The notes under the pieces were generated by a model that was not told the DNA's origin, ran no database searches, and was given only the letters and a program-made list of their open reading frames with translations. From positions 1-64,000 of the forward strand of contig NZ_LWBS01000272.1 of the NCBI RefSeq assembly GCF_001652265.1: a stretch of DNA of 64,000 bases. Direction: 5' to 3'. Below are positions 40,137 to 49,457 of the stretch, in pieces. Every line of letters begins with the position of its first letter. Within the stretch, counting starts at the first letter, position 1. This stretch comes from Rhizobium leguminosarum. Lineage in GTDB: Bacteria > Pseudomonadota > Alphaproteobacteria > Rhizobiales > Rhizobiaceae. Position numbers and translations under genes: made by a program.

Positions 40137-41669
40137 ATGAGCAGCCCAAGGCTTTCGTTTGGTCCGTTCCTTTTCGATCCCGTGACAGGAAGCCTGTGGC
40201 GGGACGGGAAGTCCGTTGCGACGGGACCACGGCCCGTAGCGCTGCTCGGCTTGCTGCTGGAGGCTGAGGGCCGCGTCGTCACCAAGGCGGATCTGCTGGA
40301 GCGGGCCTGGCCGGGACTTACCGTGGAAGAAGGCAACCTGACGGTCCAGATCGCCGCGCTCAGGAAGCTTCTCGGCGCAAGACCGGATGGCACGGAGTGG
40401 ATCGTCACCGTTCCCAGGGTTGGTTATCGCCTGCCGCGCCAGGACGATGCCGGGATGGCGCCCGTGGCGCCGCAGGCGCCGTCGGTTGCCGTTCTTCCCT
40501 TCGTCAATCTCGGCGGTGACGCCGACCAGGATTATTTCGCCGACGGCGTGGTGGCGGAGATCATCACCGCGCTTTCGCGCTTCCGTTCCTTTTCGGTCGT
40601 CTCGCAGAACTGCGCCTTCGTCTACAAGGGACGCAGCGTCGATGTGCGAGAGGTGGCCAGGGAATTCGGCGTGCGCTACGTGCTCGAAGGCAGTATCCGG
40701 CGGGAAGGCGCGCAGGTGCGCATCAACGTGCAGCTGGTCGACGGCATTTCGGCGGCCAATCTCTGGGCCGATCATTTCGAAGACGGCATCAGCCACATCT
40801 TCGCCTTCCAGGACCGTATCACCGAGCGCGTCGCCACGATCGACGAGCCGGCGATCGAGATTGCCGAAATCCGGAGATCGCGGCGAGACCGGCCGAACAG
40901 CCCGGCGGTCTATGATCTCTATCTGCGTGCGCTTGCTGCCATCACCGACGAGTCGATCGAAAGCAATGCCGTTGCCTATGCGCTGCTGCGCGAGGCCCTG
41001 GCCATCGAGCCGGAAAATGCGTTGATCCTGTCGCTTGCCGCCTGGGCGCTCGAACATCGCACGACCATGGGCTGGCCGCCGCTCGGAGAAGACGACAAGG
41101 CGGAATGCCTCAGGCTTGCACGCCGCGGCCTCCAGCATTCGGCCGGCGATCCCCGGGTAATGGTCCATTGCGGTATGGCGCTGCTGCAGACGGGCAAGGA
41201 TTACGAAGGCGGCATGGCCGTGCTGGAGGCTGCCGCTGCCGCCAATCCCAATGATCTTCGCGTCGCCGCATGCTCCGGCATCGCGGCCCTGCACTGCGGC
41301 GATATCGGCGACGCGCTCGAGCGTCTGCACCGCGCCTTGAGGCTGGGGCCGCGAGATCCGGACGCGCGTTTTTCGCTGACGGGCATCGCGATGGCCGAGA
41401 TCTTCCGCGGCAATTACGAGGCGGCGGTAGCTTTCGGCGCTCGCTCGCTGGCGCTCAATCCCCATTTCGACCCGACCTACTGGATGCTGATCGCAGCACA
41501 TGCGCATCTCGGCAACATGGCCGAGGCGCGGCAGTACCTGCATGCGCTTGAGGCGATCGCACCCGGTGTGACCCTCGAGAAAATTCAAGCCGGTCAACCG
41601 GCCAAGGACCCGCGGCGCTTTGTGCCGGTTCTGGAAGGACTGGCGCGGGCCGGAATGCGGCCGCGCTGA
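40137..41669 (+). CDS. Winged-helix regulator with TolB-like and TPR domains
   Basis: A 510-residue protein. An OmpR/CadC-type winged helix (about 1-100, ending in TVPRVGYRLPR) is joined to an adenylate-cyclase-associated TolB-like region (SVAVLPFVNLGGDADQDYFADGVVAEIITALSRF, about 120-215). About five TPR-like repeats reach the C-terminus. There is no catalytic cyclase domain. The arrangement is common in rhizobia, where such proteins are presumed one-component regulators; signal and targets are unknown. No membrane segment is evident. Confidence 0.85.
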   Translation: MSSPRLSFGPFLFDPVTGSLWRDGKSVATGPRPVALLGLLLEAEGRVVTKADLLERAWPGLTVEEGNLTVQIAALRKLLGARPDGTEWIVTVPRVGYRLPRQDDAGMAPVAPQAPSVAVLPFVNLGGDADQDYFADGVVAEIITALSRFRSFSVVSQNCAFVYKGRSVDVREVAREFGVRYVLEGSIRREGAQVRINVQLVDGISAANLWADHFEDGISHIFAFQDRITERVATIDEPAIEIAEIRRSRRDRPNSPAVYDLYLRALAAITDESIESNAVAYALLREALAIEPENALILSLAAWALEHRTTMGWPPLGEDDKAECLRLARRGLQHSAGDPRVMVHCGMALLQTGKDYEGGMAVLEAAAAANPNDLRVAACSGIAALHCGDIGDALERLHRALRLGPRDPDARFSLTGIAMAEIFRGNYEAAVAFGARSLALNPHFDPTYWMLIAAHAHLGNMAEARQYLHALEAIAPGVTLEKIQAGQPAKDPRRFVPVLEGLARAGMRPR

Positions 41670-41768
41670 AAGCTCTTGGAAGTTTTAGTAGCCCTTAATC
41701 GGTCTCTTAGAGACCCAAAGCGGATGTTTCGGCGATGCTGATCCCGTCAATCGACGGAGGATCGGCTC

Positions 41769-41981
41769 ATGCTTTCCACCATGCATATTCTATCGCTCAG
41801 ACAGGGCAAGCTTTACGGCGACCGAATTCCGATAGAGGCGCTGCCGCAGGGGTTCAAGCTGCCACAGCACTTTGTCGTTCTGTTCTCGCTGATCGGCAGG
41901 TGGCGCGAGCGCACGAAAAAAGGCTCCGCCGAAGCGGAGCCGGAAGTTGCCGAGCCGCAACGGGCGGCTTCAGTTGCGTGA
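41769..41981 (+). CDS. Small hypothetical protein
   Basis: A 70-residue basic protein with no family I recognise (MLSTMHILSLRQGKLYGDR ... RWRERTKKGSAEAEPE). GGAGG with good spacing precedes the ATG. It directly abuts the convergent glycine-zipper gene. The perfect hairpin GGTCTC-TTA-GAGACC (41701-41715) lies upstream. Coding status is probable, not certain. Confidence 0.5.
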   Translation: MLSTMHILSLRQGKLYGDRIPIEALPQGFKLPQHFVVLFSLIGRWRERTKKGSAEAEPEVAEPQRAASVA

Positions 41982-42377
41982 CTATTCGATGACCTGCACC
42001 ACACGGTGGGTGCGGGGTTCGACAATCACGCGTTGATTGTTGATCACCGTATAGGCATATTTCGGATTGTCAGGCACCGGCGTCACCACTACGTCTGCCG
42101 GAAGCGGCTTGCCGACGACGATCGGTTCCTGGACCACCACGGAGGTGGTCGGGGCTGGCTGCTGCTGGACATAGGTGACGACCTCGCGCGGCGGCGGATC
42201 GACAACGGCACCGGCGACACCGCCGGCCACGCCGCCAATGGCAGCACCCACGGGGCCGCCGACGATTGCGCCGGTGATGGCGCCACCGGCTGCACCGGTC
42301 ACGGCTCCATCAGCGAGCGCATTGGTTGCAAATGACGACAGCGCAATGGCGCTGGAAACAACGAGAATCTTGTACAT
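41982..42377 (-). CDS. Exported glycine-zipper / DUF1236 protein
   Basis: A 131-residue protein with a signal peptide (MYKILVVSSAIALSSFATNALA). A glycine-zipper stretch of GxxxG repeats (about 24-60, TGAAGGAITGAIVGGPVGAAIGG) is followed by a DUF1236 C-terminal region (KYAYTVINNQRVIVEPRTHRVVQVIE). AAGGAGAAGC precedes the ATG at 42377. Probably periplasmic or outer-membrane associated. Function unknown. Confidence 0.85.
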   Translation of the reverse strand: MYKILVVSSAIALSSFATNALADGAVTGAAGGAITGAIVGGPVGAAIGGVAGGVAGAVVDPPPREVVTYVQQQPAPTTSVVVQEPIVVGKPLPADVVVTPVPDNPKYAYTVINNQRVIVEPRTHRVVQVIE

Positions 42378-42508
42378 TTTGCTTCTCCTTTTCTGGGGAT
42401 TGCACTGGGGTAACGACCGCGCTAATCCGAGGTTCCGGCAGGAGAGTGTCACGCTTTGGACGGCCGGTTCACATTATGTGAGGCCGCTAAAGCCTGGGTC
42501 GGGATGCG

Positions 42509-43618
42509 TTATTCCAGCCGCCGGCGGAAAAGCCAGGCGGCGGCGCTGAGCGTAGCAGTGGCGATCAACGCCAGTGGGATTGTCTGGTTCACCACCTCGC
42601 TCAAGGGGATATCCTTGAGGAAGACGCCTTTGACGATCACCAGGAAATAGCGCAGCGGATTGATCAAGGTCACCGGCTGCAACCATCCCGGCATGTTCTC
42701 GATCGGCGTCGCAAAGCCGGAGAGCAGCATGGCCGGGACCATGAAAAGGAAGGCGCCGAGGATCGCCTGCTGCTGCGTCATCGACAGCGCCGAGATGAAG
42801 AGGCCGAGGCCGGCGACTGAACCGAGATAGAAGATCGCGCTGCCGTAAAGCAGGAAGAGCGAGCCGCGCAGCGGCACCTCGAAGAGGAAGATGGCGGCCA
42901 GGACATAGACGGTGATATGGAAGAGGCCGATCATCATCGGTGGAATCAACTTGCCGATCAGAATCTCGTGCATACGCAGCGGCGAGACCATCAGCTGATC
43001 GAAGGTGCCGAGCTCGCGCTCGCGAGCAATCGACAGCGCCGTGACGATCAGGCCGATCAGGAGCGCGATGCTGGCGATCAGGTTCGGCACCATGAACCAT
43101 TGATAGGTGAGGTTCGGGTTGAACCAATTGCGCGGCACTGTCGAGACGATGTCGGCGCCGGCACGTTTGCCGGCCGGTGTCTCGGCGGCAAGGGCTGCGC
43201 CGATTTGCAAGAGATAGCCCGCGACAATCTGCGAGGCGTTGGAGCGACGGCCATCAAGCACCATTTGCAGGTCGGCCGGCGTCCCGGCCTCGATATTGCG
43301 GGAAAAGTCTGGGCCGATCTCAACGGCGGCAATGGCCGTCTGATTGTCGATCGCCACCCGGACCTCCGCCTGACTTTCTGCAATCTCGATTTTCCGGAAA
43401 GTCGGCGAGCCATCGATACGCTCGATCAGTTCCTGGCCCCAGTGACCGCTGTCGCGGTTGAGGATCATCACATCGACATTGCGCACTTCGAGCGTCGCGG
43501 CATAGGAGAAGACGAGAAGCTGGACGATCGGCGGGCCGATCAGGATGGCGCGGCCCTTGGGATCACGCAGGACGGCGAGCAGCTCCTTGACGATCAGGGC
43601 GTAAAGCCTTGTCCACAT
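42509..43618 (-). CDS. ABC-2 exporter permease (YbhR-like)
   Basis: A 369-residue ABC-2 type permease. TM1 (RAILIGPPIVQLLVFSYAATLEV) is followed by a long periplasmic loop and five C-terminal membrane segments, with the family motif ALSIARERELGTFDQLMVSPL. It pairs with the permease upstream, 1 bp away. The operon TetR-HlyD-ATPase-permease-permease matches E. coli cecR-ybhGFSR in order. Confidence 0.9.
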   Translation of the reverse strand: MWTRLYALIVKELLAVLRDPKGRAILIGPPIVQLLVFSYAATLEVRNVDVMILNRDSGHWGQELIERIDGSPTFRKIEIAESQAEVRVAIDNQTAIAAVEIGPDFSRNIEAGTPADLQMVLDGRRSNASQIVAGYLLQIGAALAAETPAGKRAGADIVSTVPRNWFNPNLTYQWFMVPNLIASIALLIGLIVTALSIARERELGTFDQLMVSPLRMHEILIGKLIPPMMIGLFHITVYVLAAIFLFEVPLRGSLFLLYGSAIFYLGSVAGLGLFISALSMTQQQAILGAFLFMVPAMLLSGFATPIENMPGWLQPVTLINPLRYFLVIVKGVFLKDIPLSEVVNQTIPLALIATATLSAAAWLFRRRLE

Positions 43619-43619
43619 C

Positions 43620-44747
43620 TCAGCCGATCCTTTTTCTGGTGCTGCGGGCTGCTAGCACGAACATGATGGCGCCCATCGTCAGCATCACGCCGATCGCCTG
43701 CAGAAACATCGGCCAGATGTCGCCGGCGAGGAACACCGTCTGCAGGCTGGGGATCAGGTAGCGCGCCGGCACGATGAAGGTGATCCACTGGATCACGGTC
43801 GGCATGGAATTGATCTCGAAGAGAAAGCCCGACAGCAGGAATGCCGGCAGAAAGGCCGAGATCAGCGCCAACTGCGAGGCGAGGAACTGGTTCTTGGTGA
43901 CCGTCGAGATCAACAGGCCCTGGCCGAGCGCCGGGATCAGGAAGGCGGCCGATAGGGCATAGAGGGCAGCGACGGAGCCACGGAACGGCACGCCGAAGAG
44001 AAAGACCGCAAGCAGCACGCAGAGCGTCATCGAGGTAAGGCCGAGCAGAAAATAAGGCAGGATCTTGCCTGCGAGCAGCTCGACCGCTGTTACCGGCGTT
44101 GCCATCATCGCCTCCATCGTGCCCCGCTCCCATTCGCGGGCGACGACGAGCGAGGTCAGAAGCGTGCCGACCAGCGTCATGACGATGGCGATCGAGCCCG
44201 GCACAAGGAAGTTGCGGCTGGTCAGTTCAGGATTGAACCAGAAGCGCTGCTCGACCGAGATGGCAGGACCATGTGAGGCGACGTCCGCTTGCCTCTGCCG
44301 CTCCCAGTTGGCAATGGTGCCCTGCGCATAATTCTGTACGAAATTCGCCGTGTTCGGATCCGCGCCGTCGACGATCACCTGAATATCGGGACGGTTGCCG
44401 GCGGTGTAGCGCGTGGTGAAATCGGCGGGAATGACGACAATGCCGCGTACCTTGCCGAGCACAAGATCGTCCTCGAACAGGCGCCGGTCGCGGCTGACGG
44501 CGACCTCGAAATAGCGCGAGGCCTGGAAACTCGCCGACAGATCCTGTGTCAGCGGCGTCATCTCCTCGGTCACGAGGCCGATGCGGGTGCGGGTGGTATC
44601 GAGCGAGACGCCGTAGCCGAAGAGAAAGAGCAGGATCAGCGGCAGCACGAAGGCGATGAGGATGCTGCTCGGATCGCGGATCGCCTGAAGACTTTCCTTG
44701 CGCACGAGGGCCAAGAGACGCCGCATCCGGCCGGAGGAGGTGCTCAT
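43620..44747 (-). CDS. ABC-2 exporter permease (YbhS-like)
   Basis: A 375-residue ABC-2 permease with the same layout as its partner: TM1 (SILIAFVLPLILLFLFGYGVSLD), periplasmic domain, then SLVVAREWERGTMEAMMATPV and the C-terminal membrane bundle. The ATG overlaps the ATPase stop by 4 bp. The two permeases would form the transmembrane channel of the exporter. Confidence 0.9.
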   Translation of the reverse strand: MSTSSGRMRRLLALVRKESLQAIRDPSSILIAFVLPLILLFLFGYGVSLDTTRTRIGLVTEEMTPLTQDLSASFQASRYFEVAVSRDRRLFEDDLVLGKVRGIVVIPADFTTRYTAGNRPDIQVIVDGADPNTANFVQNYAQGTIANWERQRQADVASHGPAISVEQRFWFNPELTSRNFLVPGSIAIVMTLVGTLLTSLVVAREWERGTMEAMMATPVTAVELLAGKILPYFLLGLTSMTLCVLLAVFLFGVPFRGSVAALYALSAAFLIPALGQGLLISTVTKNQFLASQLALISAFLPAFLLSGFLFEINSMPTVIQWITFIVPARYLIPSLQTVFLAGDIWPMFLQAIGVMLTMGAIMFVLAARSTRKRIG

Positions 44748-46489
44748 GCGGCATCCTCCTTCTCGGATTGCTGCACCAGGGCGATGAAGGCGTCCTCCAT
44801 CGTCGGGTCCGGCTGCTCCTTGGTTGCAACCCGGGCCTTCAATTCATCGGGCGAACCGAGCGCGATCGAACGGCCGCGATAAATCAGCGAGATGCGGTCG
44901 CAATATTCCGCCTCGTCCATGAAATGGGTGGTGACGAGCACGGTAACGCCCTTTTCGACCAGCGCATTGATATGCGTCCAGAATTCTCGCCGGGTGATCG
45001 GATCGACGCCGGAGGTCGGTTCGTCGAGGAAGAGGGCGCGCGGCTCGTGCATGACAGCGCAGGCAAGCGCCAGGCGTTGCTTCAGGCCGAGCGGCAGATC
45101 TTTCGCCGGCTGGCTGGCATGGCGGCCGAAATCGAAGATGCTGGCCATCAGCTCGATGCGTTCGCGCCTGTGCAGCCCGCGAAGGCCATAGACGCCAGAG
45201 AAGAATTCGAGATTCTGCATGACAGTCAGATCGCCATAGAGCGAGAATTTCTGCGCCATGTAGCCGAGCTGGTTGCGGGCCTCGGCGGCATCGCGGCGAA
45301 GGTCGAAACCGGCGACGCGGCCTTCGCCGCTGGTCGGCTTCAGCAAGCCGCAGAGCATCTTGAAGGTGGTGGATTTGCCGGCGCCGTTTGGGCCGAGTAG
45401 GCCGAAGATCTCGCCGCGTCGGATATCGAAGCTGATATTGTCGGCAGCGGTGAAATCGCCGAAGCGCTTGGTCAGCGCCTTGGCCTCGATCACCGGCCGG
45501 TCATCCTCGCCTTTCGTCGGCTCTTGCGCCTCGGCCAGTCTCGAGCGGCCGCCAGGACCACCACCCAGCATGTCGATAAAGGCATCTTCGAAGCGTGGCG
45601 GGACAGGGGTGAGTGTCGCGCCATCACCGGCCGAGCCTATATCCGGTTTCTTGTCCTTGGCGGCGACGAGGCGGATCGCCTCACCCTGGATCACGCCGTC
45701 GATGACGCCATCAGCCTGCAGAAGTCCGGCGAGCACCTGCCGGCGGCGCCCTGTCAAGCCCGAGACGCGGAAAACCCGGTCGCTGACGCGGCCGGTCATG
45801 TCAGCCGGTTTCCCCGAAAAGAGCAACTTGCCCTGGTTCAAGAGCAGCACATGATCGCAGGCTTCGGCCTCGTCGAGATAGGCGGTCGACCAAAGGACGC
45901 CGATGCCTTCCTTCGTCAGGTTCTCAACCATCTTCCAGAGGTCGCGGCGCGAGATTGGATCGACGCCGACGCCCGGCTCGTCGAGCAGCAGCAGGCGCGG
46001 CTTCTTCAGAAGCGCGCAGGCAAGACCGAGCTTTTGCTTCATGCCGCCGGAAAGCTTTCCAGCGAGCCTGCCGGTGAAACGCTTGAGATCGGTAAAGGTG
46101 AGCAGTTCGTCGAAGGCGCTCGCACGTTCGCTCTTCGGCAGGCCACGCAGATCGGCGTAAAGGTCGAGGTTTTCCTGTACCGAAAGGTCCTCATAGAGAC
46201 CGAAGCGCTGCGGCATGTAGCCGATCGCCGCCTGGATGCCGGCGGCATTCTTCCGGGTATCGAAGCCGAGAACCTCCATAGCTCCCGTGTCGGGCAGCAT
46301 CAGGCCAGTCATCAGGCGGATCAGCGTCGTCTTGCCGGCGCCGTCAGGGCCGACGAGACCGGTGATTGCGCCGCCACCGATGACGCCGGAGACGGCGTCA
46401 AGGGCGGCCGGCGCATCGCCGAAGCGCTTGGTGACGCCGTCGATCCGGACAAGCGGCTTGTCGCCCCGGCCGGTCTCGGCGGCGGTCAT
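44744..46489 (-). CDS. Fused double ABC ATPase (YbhF-like)
   Basis: A 581-residue protein with two ATPase domains. Domain 1 has Walker [10 protein letters not shown], signature [16 protein letters not shown] and Walker [14 protein letters not shown]. Domain 2 has Walker [11 protein letters not shown] and Walker [14 protein letters not shown], but its signature reads [16 protein letters not shown], not LSGG. The two probably power one exporter as an asymmetric pair. It overlaps both neighbours by 4 bp. Confidence 0.92.
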   Translation of the reverse strand: MTAAETGRGDKPLVRIDGVTKRFGDAPAALDAVSGVIGGGAITGLVGPDGAGKTTLIRLMTGLMLPDTGAMEVLGFDTRKNAAGIQAAIGYMPQRFGLYEDLSVQENLDLYADLRGLPKSERASAFDELLTFTDLKRFTGRLAGKLSGGMKQKLGLACALLKKPRLLLLDEPGVGVDPISRRDLWKMVENLTKEGIGVLWSTAYLDEAEACDHVLLLNQGKLLFSGKPADMTGRVSDRVFRVSGLTGRRRQVLAGLLQADGVIDGVIQGEAIRLVAAKDKKPDIGSAGDGATLTPVPPRFEDAFIDMLGGGPGGRSRLAEAQEPTKGEDDRPVIEAKALTKRFGDFTAADNISFDIRRGEIFGLLGPNGAGKSTTFKMLCGLLKPTSGEGRVAGFDLRRDAAEARNQLGYMAQKFSLYGDLTVMQNLEFFSGVYGLRGLHRRERIELMASIFDFGRHASQPAKDLPLGLKQRLALACAVMHEPRALFLDEPTSGVDPITRREFWTHINALVEKGVTVLVTTHFMDEAEYCDRISLIYRGRSIALGSPDELKARVATKEQPDPTMEDAFIALVQQSEKEDAA

Positions 46490-47499
46490 CGTCCGTCCGC
46501 CGTCGGCGTAGGAAAACGCATGGTGACTGGCATGCCCTGGCGCAGATCCGGGCCGGGCTTATCGATGACAATCCGAAGGCGATAGACGAGGTCGGTCCTG
46601 AGTTCCGGCGTCTCCACCGATTTCGGGGTGAATTCGGCAACCGGCGAGATGAAGCCGATCGTGCCTTCATGGGGTTTGTTGGACGCCGTATCAGAGGTGA
46701 CCGAAACCTTCATGCCGGGATGGATACGGCCGAGATCGGGTTCGGCGACATAGGTGCGAACCCAGACGGGTTCTGTCAGCGACAACACGAAGACGGTGTC
46801 GGCGGGGGAAACAATCGCGCCATTTTCCCGGACGCGGGAGAGGATGACGCCGTCGTTCGGCGCGCGCAGTTCGGTGTCATCGAGCGAAGTGCGGGCGGAA
46901 GCGAGTGTTGCCTGTGCCGCCTTCAATTGGGCGTCGGCAGCGACGATATCCTCGACACGGGAGCCTTCCAGCAGCAGTTTCAGCGCCTCGTTGGCGGAAT
47001 CGGAGCGTGCGGCGGCCATGGCCCTTGCAGCGGTCGCCTGATCAAGGCTCGCCTCGGAAATCGTGCCCTGCGGGCGCAACTGGCGGGCGCGGTCATAGGC
47101 GAGGTTGGCATTGCGGAGATCGGCGATACTTTCGTCATAGGCGGCGCGTGCCTGGGCGATCTCGGTCGGCCGCGGACCGGCCTTCAGCTTGTCGAGCGTC
47201 GCCCGGAGGGCTGCGACATTGGCCTCGCCGGAGCGGACCGCGAAGTCATAGGGGACTGCGTCGAGCTTCGCCATGACCGTTCCGCTCTTGATGACGTCAC
47301 CTTCGTCGGCAAGGAGTTCGGAGAGGCGGCCACTGACGCGGAAGCCGAGCGAGACCTGGCGGATATCGATATTGCCGTAAAGGACGAACTCGCGGCTGGC
47401 CTCAGGCAACCAGCCGAGCTTTTGGGGCAGGCCGTACCACCAGCCGGCGGCACCTGCCGCAACGAGAAGAAGGATGGCGAGGGGAAGGATGCGTTTCAT
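46486..47499 (-). CDS. HlyD-family periplasmic adaptor (YbhG-like)
   Basis: A 337-residue membrane-fusion protein. One N-terminal anchor ([22 protein letters not shown]) precedes the biotinyl-like half ([25 protein letters not shown]). An alpha-helical hairpin (about 90-195) follows, then the second half ([21 protein letters not shown]) and a beta-barrel. The ATG at 47499 overlaps the TetR stop. It would connect the ABC exporter to an outer-membrane channel. Confidence 0.92.
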   Translation of the reverse strand: MKRILPLAILLLVAAGAAGWWYGLPQKLGWLPEASREFVLYGNIDIRQVSLGFRVSGRLSELLADEGDVIKSGTVMAKLDAVPYDFAVRSGEANVAALRATLDKLKAGPRPTEIAQARAAYDESIADLRNANLAYDRARQLRPQGTISEASLDQATAARAMAAARSDSANEALKLLLEGSRVEDIVAADAQLKAAQATLASARTSLDDTELRAPNDGVILSRVRENGAIVSPADTVFVLSLTEPVWVRTYVAEPDLGRIHPGMKVSVTSDTASNKPHEGTIGFISPVAEFTPKSVETPELRTDLVYRLRIVIDKPGPDLRQGMPVTMRFPTPTADGR

Positions 47500-48197
47500 G
47501 CTGCACTTCCTTTCGGCGAGCCGATGGAATCGACCAACTCTGCGGCAAGGCCGCGCACCGTTTCCACCTGTTCCGGGCCGACTCCGTCCCACTCCATCTG
47601 GGCGAGCACGGCCGCGTGGGCGACGCGGAAGACGAGGATGCTGCCGAGAAGGGTGAAGGTGCGAAGGCGCACATGTTCCGAGCCGGGATCCTCGTGAAGG
47701 ATGGCGCCGATCAGCCGCCGGCCCATCTCGATCATCGGCCGCATGAGGCCCTGATAGACCCGTGTGAAGGCTTCGGTCGGCTCCATCTGCTCGCGGATCA
47801 GGAAGCGCGCCCAGGATTCGGATTCCCCGCCGACGAACAGCGTCACCATGGTCTGCAAAATCTCGATCAAGAAATGGCGGGCCTCCGCTTCACCAAGCGG
47901 TTTGCCCGCAGCGTCGAGCGCCAGCAGATGCGTACCGACGCGCGCCCTCATGTCACCGACATGCGTATTGATCCGCATCATCAGATATTCGGCCGTGGCG
48001 ATGTAGAGACCTTCTTTGCTGCCGAAATAATAGGGGATCGCCTGCAGGTTGACGCCGGCCGCATCCGCGAGCTGGCGCGTCGAGGCGCCATCGAAGCCAT
48101 AGCGGCCGAAGACGTCGAGGGCAGCGGACAGCATCTTCTGGCGCGCGATGTCGGCACGGGCGGAGGCCGGTGGCTCGTTGTTAGCTTCTCGGGTCAT
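47496..48197 (-). CDS. TetR/CecR-family regulator of the exporter
   Basis: A 233-residue repressor. The helix-turn-helix (about 18-65) includes [32 protein letters not shown]. The C-terminal region resembles the CecR/DUF1956 group. It is the first gene of its own exporter operon, so it is probably autoregulatory. A 12-bp palindrome lies 32 bp upstream. In E. coli, CecR links such an exporter to antibiotic sensitivity. Confidence 0.88.
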   Translation of the reverse strand: MTREANNEPPASARADIARQKMLSAALDVFGRYGFDGASTRQLADAAGVNLQAIPYYFGSKEGLYIATAEYLMMRINTHVGDMRARVGTHLLALDAAGKPLGEAEARHFLIEILQTMVTLFVGGESESWARFLIREQMEPTEAFTRVYQGLMRPMIEMGRRLIGAILHEDPGSEHVRLRTFTLLGSILVFRVAHAAVLAQMEWDGVGPEQVETVRGLAAELVDSIGSPKGSAA

Positions 48198-48228
48198 GGC
48201 AATTTTATAACATTAGTGGATAAGTAAG

Positions 48229-48240
48229 TCAATCGATTGA
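48229..48240. promoter_or_regulatory. Palindromic candidate operator for the CecR-like regulator
   Basis: TCAATCGATTGA is a perfect 12-bp palindrome, 32 bp before the regulator's start, next to A/T-rich promoter-like sequence. Confidence 0.5.
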
Positions 48241-48403
48241 TATATTTCGAGAGCAGATGTTATCGACCGATGCCTTTGCTGATGCCAAGGCAAGAAGATG
48301 ACATTGTTCGGGTGGAACGCGTGGTCTGGTTGGGGATCGAGATATGCAGTTCAGCGGTCCAACGTCAATTCGGATCAGGCGATCCCACGTTCTGGACGTT
48401 CGG

Positions 48404-48515
48404 AAAGAAAGCAAAGAGGCCCGTGGGAACGGACCTCTCAGGGTTCTCGGGATGGGAAGAGGAACCAAGCCTCGGGGTCGGCTGCTAACAGGTAGCAGTG
48501 CAATATCACTAATTT
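48404..48515 (-). ncRNA. Predicted minus-strand small RNA with CU-rich loop
   Basis: The minus strand ends in an intrinsic terminator: 10-bp stem (48415-48424 / 48429-48438, one G-U), UCCC loop, then TTTGCTTTCTTT. No gene on this strand leads into it. Upstream on the same strand are a 6-bp hairpin (CTGCTA / TAGCAG, 48482-48498) and a 5-bp stem GGTTC / GAACC (48442-48466) exposing CTCTTCCCATCCCG. Rhizobial trans-acting RNAs often have such CU-rich loops. The 5' end and promoter are unclear; short plus-strand frames here have no support. Confidence 0.5.
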
Positions 48516-48636
48516 TCACGACACTAATATGTCTGGTGCCAGCCGGCTGCGAAACAAAGAACGCGCCACTTTTTCGTGATCCCTGTGACTATGTTTTGAC
48601 ACAAAACTGCCTTGCTCTTTCCGTATCGCCAGTTCG

Positions 48637-48789
48637 ATGCGTATTCAGATTTATATTATCGCTCTGCTGCTCAGCGCCATCATGTGGTCGATCTCGTTCG
48701 ATGCGGCGCGAGAATCCTATCATGCTGCGCAAAGTGCGGGATTGATGCCGAACCTGCACATCAACAAGAAGCTGGATCGTGTCCTGTAG
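48637..48789 (+). CDS. Possible 50-residue membrane microprotein
   Basis: The frame MRIQIYIIALLLSAIMWSIS followed by a short charged tail (ending NLHINKKLDRVL) looks like a signal-anchored small protein. One strong hydrophobic segment covers residues 4-20. No good ribosome-binding site is visible. It lies in a 820-bp stretch (48198-49019) otherwise without genes. Confidence 0.4.
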   Translation: MRIQIYIIALLLSAIMWSISFDAARESYHAAQSAGLMPNLHINKKLDRVL

Positions 48790-49019
48790 ACTGCGATGCA
48801 GCGTTGAGGCCATCGGCATTTCCGCGTTTTTCCCGTGGATTCCGAACCGGTGCGACCGGAAAATCAAATTTCGTAAAATTTGACCTATCTGCTTAAAAGC
48901 CCTGAAAATACTGATGTGTAGAGTGGTCTTATGAAAGCGACCGAAGCGTGGACAGACGCGTCGATCGTTTGGAGTCGGGCAAAATGAAAGCCCGCCGATC
49001 CGCAAACGGGGACTTCGAC

Positions 49020-49334
49020 ATGCACAGAACTCTTGCCGCCATCGCCTTGACCCTGACTATCACCGCCGCTGCCGAGCCGGCCTTCGCCATCGGCCCAGCC
49101 AGCCTTGCCCGTGACCTGATGTACACCTCCGCCATCGGCCATTCGCCCGAGGTTCCGTTGACGACACGCGCCGGTTTCATGCGCCCAGGCGTTCCTTTCG
49201 TCCTGCGCGGCCCTGCTACGGTCGAGGGCGAGGGCTACCGGCTCAAGACCTATTCGCAGAGCCTGACCGTTGTCGTCGGTTACGTGTTTGCGACGGCGGT
49301 CGCTGCCGTCGACGCCGTCACGTTTCTCCGCTGA
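49020..49334 (+). CDS. Small exported protein
   Basis: A 104-residue protein with a clear signal peptide (MHRTLAAIALTLTITAAAEPAFA, cut AFA-IG). The mature part includes LARDLMYTSAIGHSPEV and a C-terminal hydrophobic segment (SLTVVVGYVFATAVAAVDAVTF). An in-frame ATG at 48984 is possible but would put the signal internally. Family unknown. The start GPASLARDL is oddly like the mature start (GPAGFARGL) of the transglutaminase-like peptidase at 61566-62165. Confidence 0.7.
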   Translation: MHRTLAAIALTLTITAAAEPAFAIGPASLARDLMYTSAIGHSPEVPLTTRAGFMRPGVPFVLRGPATVEGEGYRLKTYSQSLTVVVGYVFATAVAAVDAVTFLR

Positions 49335-49404
49335 AACTCGGGTCTTCGCTGAAACATTGGGCCGGCTGGAAACCGTTCGGTCTGTCGCATCCTCTGCGAC
49401 TGCC

Positions 49405-49457
49405 TAGAGCATGATGCCGAAAAGCGTGAGCGGTTTTCGGACGACATCCTGTTCTAA
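49405..49457. repeat. GCATGATG-family intergenic repeat, short inverted copy
   Basis: AGAGCATGATGCCGAAAAGCGTGAGCGGTTTTCGGACGACATCCTGTTCT is the reverse-oriented core of the elements at 5171-5275 and 26500-26618. It reaches the stop codon of the epimerase gene. Confidence 0.65.

Noticed and set aside
39900..41597. A 565-codon open frame on the minus strand opposite the TPR regulator
   Set aside because: Composition is that of an antisense shadow. The plus-strand winged helix, TolB-like and TPR domains are clear.
48344..48745. A 133-codon plus-strand frame in the gene-poor region before 49 kb
   Set aside because: It reads through the terminator of the predicted minus-strand RNA, and its residues look random. 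A shorter frame at 48637 is more protein-like.
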